From Streptomyces sp. NRRL S-37 (lineage in GTDB: Bacteria > Actinomycetota > Actinomycetes > Streptomycetales > Streptomycetaceae): 64,000 nucleotides of DNA. Shown one piece after another: positions 44,842 to 52,500 of this stretch (within the stretch, counting starts at the first letter, position 1; each line of letters starts with the position of its first letter). A program made the position numbers and the translations under genes. Location of the stretch: positions 124,001 to 188,000 of the forward strand of contig NZ_JOIZ01000015.1 of assembly GCF_000721605.1 (NCBI RefSeq). The letters run 5' to 3'. The notes beneath the pieces were generated by a model. It ran no database searches and was not told the DNA's origin. It saw nothing but the letters and a program-made list of their open reading frames with translations.

Positions 44842-47800
44842 GCGATCTTCTCCCCTACCCAGCGGGCGAGTTCGAGCGGGCTGAGGGCGGCGACGGGCAT
44901 GCCCGCGGCGACGAGCTGCCCGGCGACGCCCGTGGAGTAGCGGGGCCGGCCGGTGTCGTCGAGGCTCGCGCAGCCCAGGACGTGACAGCCGGCTCCGACC
45001 AGTGCGCGGACCTCGGCGAGGAGACCGCCGAGCGGGTAGCCCTCCTCGAAGTCGCTGACGACCACGACGAGGGTGCGCGACGGCACGGTGACGAGCTCGC
45101 GGGCGTGCCGCAGTCCGGCGGCGATGTGGGTGCCGCCGCCCACGCTGACCTCCAGCAGCAGCGACAGCGGGTCCTCCACGTGCCCGGTGAGGTCGATGAT
45201 CTCCGTGGAGAACGCCAGGAAGTGGGTGGAGAGGGTCGGCACCCCGGCCAGGACGGAGGCGGTGAGCGCGGCCCACACCGTGGACGCCTCCATGGACCCC
45301 GAGACGTCCGTGACCAGGATGAGCCGCCAGTCGGCGGCCCGGCGGGCCCGGGTGCGGAACACCGGGTGTTCGGGGATCACCCGCACCGTGCCGTCCGGGG
45401 TACGGCGTGCGGTCGCCAGGTTGGCGCGCAGGGTGCGGGGCAGGTCCAGGCCGCCGCCGGGCCGTCGGCTGGGGCGGGGCAGGGCGGTGCCGTGCAGGGC
45501 GGGGCGCAGGCGGGTGGCGAGCTGCCGGGTCAGCGCGTCGACCAGCCGCCGTACGAGCGGGCGCAGGGCGGCCAGCCGGGCCTCGGGCAGTCCGCCCGCG
45601 TGCCGCAGGACGGTGCGCAGGAGGTCCACCGAGGGCCGCACGCTGTCCGCGTCCAGCTCGGCGAGGACGTCCCTGCGGCCCGACGCGGCGGCGGTCGCCA
45701 GCACTTCCTCCCGGATGCCGGGGCCGAACAGCGCGGCCAGTTCCTCGGACCACTCCCGCACTCCGGGGTACGGCGCCTGACGTCCCCCGCCGGTTCCCGG
45801 GCCCGTGAGGTCTCCCCTGCTGCCTTCGCCGCGTCCGCTGCCGTACAGCTCGTCCAGCGCGGTCGCCAGCGGTGCGGCGGACGACGGCAGCCGGTCGGCG
45901 CGGCGGCCGAGAAGGAGGCGCCAGCGGTCGGCGGGGGCGAGGGTGTGCTCCCCGGCGGTCTTCGGGGCACCGCGCTCCGGGTGCTGTGGCGCGGCCTTTG
46001 CCGGACCGCCGCCCGGTGGAGGCAGCAGGCCGAGCGACCGCAGGGCCGCGCGGGCCGCGAAGTCCGCCGCGGTCCAGGTGGCGAGGGCGGCCGGGTCGAC
46101 GTCGTCCGTGTCGGCGACGTGGGTGGTGCCGAGGCGTTCCTCGACGGCCGTGAGGAGGCGGTCGCGGGCCGCGGGGCTCAGGGTGTCGAAGCCGCCGCGC
46201 AGGGCGGGGAGCCGGTCGAGGAACGCCCGGTCGGGCAGTTCGGTCACCCGGGTGAGCAGGGGCTCCAGCGCGGGGGGCGCCGCCTCCAGCAGGGGGCCGG
46301 CGGCGGTCAGCAGTCCGCCGAGCCGGGCGGTGAGGGCGGCGCGGGAGCCGGGGTCGGTGGCCCCGTCGACCCAGGAGGCCACGCGGTCGCCGAAGGCGCG
46401 GGCGTCCTCGTGTCCGAGCAGGACGCGTACGGCCCCGGCGGCACCGCGCATCAGCGGGGAGCCTCCGGCGGACAGGCGGTCCAGGGCGTCGGTGAGCCGG
46501 ATGCCGCCCAGCAGGTCGGCGCGGTGGGAGAGTTCGAGCAGGGCGTGGGCGTCGGCCGGGTCCTCCGACCCGGTCAGTCCGTCGACCTGCCGCACCGCCG
46601 CCGCCGTGAGCAGTTCCGCGGCGGCGGCCGTCCGGGGCTCGCGGTCCGGGTCGGCGGGCAGCCCGGGGACGTGGCCGGCCCGCAGCCGGTCGAGCAGGGC
46701 CAGTCCGGCGAGGAGTTCCGGCAGGGTGCCGGCCTGGGGCAGGACGCCGGCGACGTCGTCGAGCCGTTCGTCCGCGAGTCCGGGCAGGCCGCACTCCGCC
46801 GCCCGTTCCAGCCCTTCGAGGGCCTGTGCGGCGGTCGGCCCGCCCTCGTCGCGTTCCTGGCGGCGCCGTTCGCGCAGGACTCCTTCGGCGGCCTGCGCGG
46901 GGGTGACTCCGCGTACGCCGGCCGCGGTCAGCACGGCCGCCGTGGCGGGGGTCCAGCGCACCTCCCAGCGGGAGGTGAGGGCCTCGGCGCCGCCCGCGCC
47001 GACGACCTCCCTGGCCTCCCCGTAGGGCACACCGCACACCGTCAGCCGGCGCAGCAGCAGTTCGCGGCGCCGGTCGAGGTCGGACCGCAGCGGGTCGAGC
47101 CGCAGGTCCCGGGCGGGGCCGGGGCCGCCCTCCTCGGGGCCGGGCAGGCCGAGCCGGGCCAGTTCGGCCTCGACCGCGGGGACGAGTCCGCTGCGCGGCG
47201 CCCCCGGGGCGGGGCGCCCGGTGCGGGTGCCGACGAGCACCCGCTCCATCGCCCGTGCCACGGCCCGGCCGCGCCCGTACGGCTCGCCCTGCGCGAGCAC
47301 CGTCTGGACCGCCTCGACCAGTTCGCCGCGGCCCGCCGCGGGCAGGCCGCGCAGCCGGGCGAGGTCGGAGGCGAGCCGGCTGATCTCCTGGGCGTCGGCC
47401 GGTCCCGAGGGGTGGCCGAGGCTCCTCAGCTCGGCGCAGACGCGTACGGCCGCCCGGATCAGCGCCTCCTCCAGCGCGGCCGGGTCGCCCGCCGCGCGCA
47501 GGACCATGTCCTGCCACTCCGGGTCCCGGATGCCCGCCGGGTAGCCGGACCGCTCGTCGAGGAGGGCGTAGGTGTACGGGATCAGCGAGGTGTTCCACAC
47601 GGGCCGTTGTCCGTCCGCGGGCGTCGTTCCGTCCTCGTCCCCCGGGGCCTGCCGCAGCAGCGCCGGGGCGTGGAAGGCGCCTACCACCACGGCGGCCCGC
47701 TCGCCGCCCGCGGTGGCCTCGGCCAGCCGGGCCCGCATCCAGCGTTCGCGCCGCAGGTCCAGCTCCGGTACGCCGCCCGAGGCGACCGCGTCCTCACGCA

Positions 47801-48365
47801 GGGCCCACCCGGTGAGCAGGGCGGCCCGGCGCAGCGCCTCGGGCGGGGAGCCGGGTGCGGCCGTCTCGACGAGCCGGTCCCAGAGGTCGTCCCCGGGGCG
47901 GCCCGTCAGCCGGGTGCGCAGCGCGGTGGCGAGACCGGGGCCGCCCGCCCCCGTCCCCGTGGCCCGGCGTCCGCCGGTCCAGGCCCGGTCGGCGAGCGGC
48001 AGGTCGCAGGCGACCACGGGCACGCCGTGCCGGACGGCCCAGCGCACGGCGGCCAGTTCGGGCGAGAAGTCGGCGAACGGGTAGAACGCCGGTCCGCCGT
48101 CGCCGTCGCCGGGTGCGGCGGCGAGCGCCACGGGGGCCCGGGTCTCCTCGTGCCCCAGCCAGGGCAGCCACTGCTGTGTCTCCGCGGGCAGTTCGACGAG
48201 CAGCACCTTCGGCTCCGCCTCGTCCAGCAGCGCGGGCACGGCGGCGGCCAGGGAGGGCGCGTGGTGCCGTACGCCGACGAGGTAGGGCGCGGACGGGCCG
48301 GTGAGGGCGGCGAGCGCCTCGTCGGGCGGGACGGGCGGGACGGCGGCCCCGTGGGAGAGGGACAC
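44838..48365 (-). CDS. DUF5682 - von Willebrand factor A fusion protein
   Basis: A 1175-aa soluble protein. Residues about 20-300 are DUF5682-like, with GVRHHAP (Gly31-x-x-His34), VLLVELP (Glu58) and VVVGAFH (Gly229-x-x-His232), a pattern like the paired GxxH of TraB/TIKI-type enzymes. Residues about 300-950 are helical and leucine-rich. The C-terminal VWA domain (about 1010-1170) has a complete MIDAS: DVSGS (Asp1020, Ser1022, Ser1024), the GGGTHIAAGL threonine, and VVVSDFEEG aspartate. It should bind a divalent metal and a partner. GTG start at 48365, five bases after the ATPase stop, with GGAGGG before it. In E. coli the comparable parts are separate, YehM and YehP, so this would be a fusion. 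VWA proteins are the usual adaptors of MoxR ATPases. Confidence 0.87.
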   Translation of the reverse strand: MSLSHGAAVPPVPPDEALAALTGPSAPYLVGVRHHAPSLAAAVPALLDEAEPKVLLVELPAETQQWLPWLGHEETRAPVALAAAPGDGDGGPAFYPFADFSPELAAVRWAVRHGVPVVACDLPLADRAWTGGRRATGTGAGGPGLATALRTRLTGRPGDDLWDRLVETAAPGSPPEALRRAALLTGWALREDAVASGGVPELDLRRERWMRARLAEATAGGERAAVVVGAFHAPALLRQAPGDEDGTTPADGQRPVWNTSLIPYTYALLDERSGYPAGIRDPEWQDMVLRAAGDPAALEEALIRAAVRVCAELRSLGHPSGPADAQEISRLASDLARLRGLPAAGRGELVEAVQTVLAQGEPYGRGRAVARAMERVLVGTRTGRPAPGAPRSGLVPAVEAELARLGLPGPEEGGPGPARDLRLDPLRSDLDRRRELLLRRLTVCGVPYGEAREVVGAGGAEALTSRWEVRWTPATAAVLTAAGVRGVTPAQAAEGVLRERRRQERDEGGPTAAQALEGLERAAECGLPGLADERLDDVAGVLPQAGTLPELLAGLALLDRLRAGHVPGLPADPDREPRTAAAAELLTAAAVRQVDGLTGSEDPADAHALLELSHRADLLGGIRLTDALDRLSAGGSPLMRGAAGAVRVLLGHEDARAFGDRVASWVDGATDPGSRAALTARLGGLLTAAGPLLEAAPPALEPLLTRVTELPDRAFLDRLPALRGGFDTLSPAARDRLLTAVEERLGTTHVADTDDVDPAALATWTAADFAARAALRSLGLLPPPGGGPAKAAPQHPERGAPKTAGEHTLAPADRWRLLLGRRADRLPSSAAPLATALDELYGSGRGEGSRGDLTGPGTGGGRQAPYPGVREWSEELAALFGPGIREEVLATAAASGRRDVLAELDADSVRPSVDLLRTVLRHAGGLPEARLAALRPLVRRLVDALTRQLATRLRPALHGTALPRPSRRPGGGLDLPRTLRANLATARRTPDGTVRVIPEHPVFRTRARRAADWRLILVTDVSGSMEASTVWAALTASVLAGVPTLSTHFLAFSTEIIDLTGHVEDPLSLLLEVSVGGGTHIAAGLRHARELVTVPSRTLVVVVSDFEEGYPLGGLLAEVRALVGAGCHVLGCASLDDTGRPRYSTGVAGQLVAAGMPVAALSPLELARWVGEKIA

Positions 48366-48370
48366 GGCCG

Positions 48371-49579
48371 TCAGCCCTCCAGGACCGTGCGCAGGTCCCA
48401 CAGGGTGCGCCAGGTGGCGGAGCCCTGCTCGGCCCGGCGCCGGACGGGGCCGTCCCAGTAGCCGCGCAGCCGGGCGGCGTCGGCGGGGTCGTCCTTGCGG
48501 ACCACTCCGAGCAGGTGTCCGGGCAGCAGTCCGAGGACGTCGCGGTCGCCCGGGAAGTAGGCCGCCGCGAGGGCGAGCGCGCCGGCGACGGACACGGCTT
48601 CGGCGGTGCTCATCACCGTCGACGGCCGTTCCACCTCCCAGCCCTCCGCCGACCGGCCCTCGCGCAGGTCCCGGAACGCGGTGACCAGGGCCTCCAGCAC
48701 GGCGTCGTCGACCTGGAACGGCGCTCCGGCGCGCTCCACGGACGCCCGCGCCCGGCCGCGCACCAGCGCGGTCTCCGCGTCGAGGTCGCCGATGGGGCCG
48801 ACGGTCTCGAAGTTGAAGCGGCGCTTGAGGGCCGCGGACATCTCGGAGACGCCCTTGTCGCGGAGGTTGGCGGTGGCGATGAGGTTGAAGCCGGGTGCCG
48901 CGTGCGCCAGCGCGTCCTCGGTGCCGGCCAGTTCGGGTACGGCGATGCGCCGCTCGGAGAGCAACGACACCAGGGAGTCCTGCACTTCGGGCAGGCAGCG
49001 GGTGACCTCCTCGACGCGGGCGATCGCGCCCCGGGACATGGCGGTCAGGACGGGGGACGGCACGAGCGCCTGCCGGGTGGGGCCCTGGGCCAGCAGCAGC
49101 GCGTAGTTCCAGCCGTACTTGAGCTGGTCCTCGGTGGTGCCGGCGGTGCCCTGCACGACCAGGCCGCTGGTGCCGCACACGGCGGCGGAGAGCAGCTCCG
49201 ACAGCATCGACTTGGCGGTGCCGGGTTCGCCGACGAGCAGCAGACCGCGCTCGCCGGCGAGGGTCACCACGCACCGTTCGACCAGGGCCCGGTCGCCGAC
49301 GAACTTGTCCTCGATCACCATGCGGTGCGGGACTCCGTCGGGTGCCCCGGCGCCGTCGGGGAGCTTCAGGGCCCGGCCGCCGCTGCCCATGACGAACGTG
49401 ACGACCGCGCGCGGGCTGAGCCGCCAGGCGGGCGGGCGCGGCCCGTCGTCGTGGGCGGCGAGGAAGGCGAGTTCGGTGGCGTACCGGTCCTCGGGCGGGA
49501 CGATCTGGCGGGCCGGGGAGGGGGACGGGGTGGTGGTCATCGGCGCGGGTTCTTCCGTGTGCGGGTGGACGGTGGTCAT
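48371..49579 (-). CDS. MoxR-type AAA+ ATPase
   Basis: A 402-aa ATPase. Walker A LLLVGEPGTAKSML (Lys123), Walker B region GAIARVEEV with Glu-Glu in place of Asp-Glu, then CLPEVQDSLVSLLSERRI as in MoxR proteins, sensor 1 FNLIATANLRDKG, and the arginine-finger region SAALKRRFNFE. A lid domain and an unassigned C-terminal 100 residues follow. MoxR ATPases form hexamers that remodel client proteins with VWA partners, as in RavA-ViaA or NorQ-NorD. The ATG at 49579 overlaps the previous stop (ATGA); an internal ATG at 49540 is possible but would break the coupling. Corresponds to E. coli YehL. Confidence 0.9.
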   Translation of the reverse strand: MTTVHPHTEEPAPMTTTPSPSPARQIVPPEDRYATELAFLAAHDDGPRPPAWRLSPRAVVTFVMGSGGRALKLPDGAGAPDGVPHRMVIEDKFVGDRALVERCVVTLAGERGLLLVGEPGTAKSMLSELLSAAVCGTSGLVVQGTAGTTEDQLKYGWNYALLLAQGPTRQALVPSPVLTAMSRGAIARVEEVTRCLPEVQDSLVSLLSERRIAVPELAGTEDALAHAAPGFNLIATANLRDKGVSEMSAALKRRFNFETVGPIGDLDAETALVRGRARASVERAGAPFQVDDAVLEALVTAFRDLREGRSAEGWEVERPSTVMSTAEAVSVAGALALAAAYFPGDRDVLGLLPGHLLGVVRKDDPADAARLRGYWDGPVRRRAEQGSATWRTLWDLRTVLEG

Positions 49580-52500
49580 CGGCGGCGGCCCTTGCGGGTG
49601 GCGCGGGTGGTGAGTTCCTCGTAGGCGGGTGCGTCGCCGGCGCGGACACGGTCCCAGGCGCGGGTGAACAGCTCGGGCACCGGTATCAGCGGTACCGCGT
49701 GGGTACGGTCGTGGACCGGGTAGAGGCCCTGCTTCCAGACCTCCACCGGCAGGGCGGGGGACTTCAGGTCGAGCCAGCCGCACGGCAGGAAGAGGGTGCG
49801 TCCGGCGCGGGCCCGCTTCGCCTCCACGACCAGGCCGGTGGCGGCCAGTTCGGTGCGGGCCTTCTTGGCGCGGGCGGGTTTCCAGCCGGTCCAGCGGGCG
49901 CGGTTGCGGTCCGTCGGGTCGGGCAGGGCCAGCAGTTGCAGGTAGAGCGCCGCCGCGTCCTCGCTCAGCCCGTGGGTTCCGGCGACCTCGGTGACCAGGG
50001 CGGGCACGCTCAGGGTCGGGTCCTGGGCGTAGCCGGTGGGTCCCTCGGGGTCCGTTCCGGCCGCGAGGGCGCGGGCGAGTTCGTCGCCCAGGACGGTCCG
50101 CAGCGCGTGCATGCCGTCGCGCCGTCCGGGGCCGACGATTCCCTCGATCAGTCCGAACAGGGGGTTGTCCACCGAGCCGAGGGCGCTGGTGCGGACCAGG
50201 ACGGCCTCCTGGTCGCCGTACCAGGGGCGCAGCACCAGTGCCTCGCCGACGGGTGTCAGTCCGTGTGCGTCGGCGCCGCCGGTGGCGGGCAGTCCGTACG
50301 CCTTGCGCAGTTCGGCCGCGGTCGACGTGCCCTTCTCGGTCCACTCCAGGTCGAGGTCGAGCAGCAGCCCGGGGTCCGCGACGCGGCGGCGCAGCGCGGT
50401 GAGTCCCGCGGGCAGGGCGGCGCGCAGGGGGTGCCCGTACGGCAGGGAGTAGGCGAGCCCGGCCAGGACGGCCACGGCGCGCGTCAGGTGGTACCGGCCG
50501 GGGACGGCCCCGGGGTCCTCCGCCACGAGGTTGCCGTCCTTGTCGGGGCGCTGCACGGTGGTGCGGCTGAGCCAGGGGGTGCGGTGCGGGTTGAGCAGTT
50601 CCTCGACGGAGTCGGCGGGCACACCGGCCGGGGAGAGTTCCGCGGCGAGGTCCTCGGGCAGGCGGACGACCCCGTCGAGGTGTTCGGCCCACACGCGGCC
50701 CGCCGCGTCCGTGTCCGGTCCGGCGGTCCACAGGTCGGCGGGGTTCCCGGGGAGGAGCGCGCCGATGAGCGCCAGGCGGTCGCCGGGCTCCAGCGAGCCC
50801 AGCAGCGCGTCGCCGAACTGCTTCTGGCGCGGCTTCAGCCCGGTGGCGGCGATCACCTCGTCGGTGAGCTGCGACGGCCGCCCGGCGAGCAGCAGGGCCG
50901 CCTGGACGGGGCCCAGGCCGCCGCGGGTGGCCGCGGTCAGGGCGGCGGGGGCCTCCGGCTGCCAGGGCGCCGCGCCCTTGTCCCGGACGAGCGCGGTGAC
51001 CGCGGCGAGCGTGTCGGCCGGGAACACCGGCGGGTGCGCGGTCTCCCGTTCCAGGGTGAAGTGCGCGACGGCACCGAAGGCGCCGGCCGGGTCGTGGTCC
51101 AGGGCGAGCCAGTTGACCCGTCCGGTGCGGTGGTCGACGTTCCGGCAGCCGAGGACGACGACGGTGCGGCCTTCCCGGCGCAGCACCTGGCCGACGCGCT
51201 CCTGCTTGTCGTGCGGCTCGCTCAGCACCACCTCGCGCAGCGCGCCCCCGGGTGCGGCCAGGGGCCCTTCCGTGATGGCCTCGAACAGCAGGAGCAGGGC
51301 CCGGCGGTGCGGTTCCGTCAGGGTGGGTGCGGCGGCGCGGTAGGCGAGCGGGCGCAGCGCGTCCAGTACGGACGGCCACACCGCGCCGATGCCGGGGACG
51401 GTGAACTCGTCGCTGCGCCACCCGTCGGCGGCCCCGGTGGACCGGGACGACGCGGGCAGGGGCCTGCCGTCGGCGGGCTTGCCGGACAGGACGTGGTTCA
51501 CGGCACGGATCTGCCGCAGGGTGCTCCAGTTCTGTCCGCCGCCCCACCAGCCGCGCAGGTCGGCGAGGCCGGAGGTCGCCTCGCGCAGCGTCTGCTCGTC
51601 ACCGTCCTCGGGGCTGTAGTCGGCGAACATGCCCTCGGTGCGCCCGCGTTCCGTCCTGGGCCGCTCGGCCGGGGACGTGACGAAGGTGGCGACGGACGCC
51701 GCCAGGCGCAGCACCGCGTGCACGAGGGCGGCGACGCCGGTGAGCAGGTGCGGCTCGGTGAGGGCGGGCAGGGCGCGGGACACGGCCTCCCGCACCACCT
51801 GGTCGGCGGTCGGGACGGCGGGCTTGCCGGTGGTGGTCACCGCGGGCCTCCGCCCCCTGGTGACCTGCGGTGAACCGGTCTGTGCCCCCGTCGCCACGAT
51901 CTTCGCCTGCCGCTCGGCCATCGCCTGTGCCCCGGCGCGCAGCAGTTCCTCCGCCTGTTCGTCGCTCAGCGCCCGCAGAAGCGCCGAGGCGTTCTCGTCG
52001 CGCGGCCGCAGCGCGTGCCAGAAGTCGATGGGCGGTACGAGCCGCGTGCCGGCGGCGAACTCGCCGCCGCGCTCCAGCGGTGTCACCTGGCCCAGTTCCC
52101 GCAGGCCGGTGGTGCCGTCGTTCGCGTAGAGGGCGATGTGACGGTAGTGGGTGACGACCAGGGGCTCGACGCCGCCGGGCAGCCGCAGCGCGCCGACCGG
52201 TGTCCCTCGGTGTGCCGCCGGCAGGGTGACGGTCCGGCCGTCCGGGGTGCCGACGGTGGTGCGGGCCTCGTCGCCGTCGCCCTCGGTGCGCACCCAGCGG
52301 CCGAGGACCGTGCCGTCCGTGCCGAACGGGCTGTCCTCGAGGCCGGGCTGCAGGGGCAGCACCGAGCAGTGCTGCTGGAGCAGGGTGGCGCCGTCGCGGA
52401 CGCCGGAGTTCAGGAACGCGGGCAGCGAGGCACGTCCGTGCGTGCCGGTGGCCGGGTCGTACTCGAGCCATACCTGCCGCGTCCCCTGCCGTCCCTGGCG

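Noticed and set aside
44842..47598. Upstream extension of the SWIM frame (to a 1499-codon protein)
   Set aside because: Only the part from 44841 has domain content; the extension overlaps the VWA gene in another frame and is Arg/Pro/Gly noise. The ATGA overlap marks the true start.
44982..48461. Plus-strand open frame of 1159 codons
   Set aside because: Antisense of the DUF5682-VWA gene; low-complexity Gly/Gln/Arg composition typical of a reverse-complement frame in high-GC DNA.
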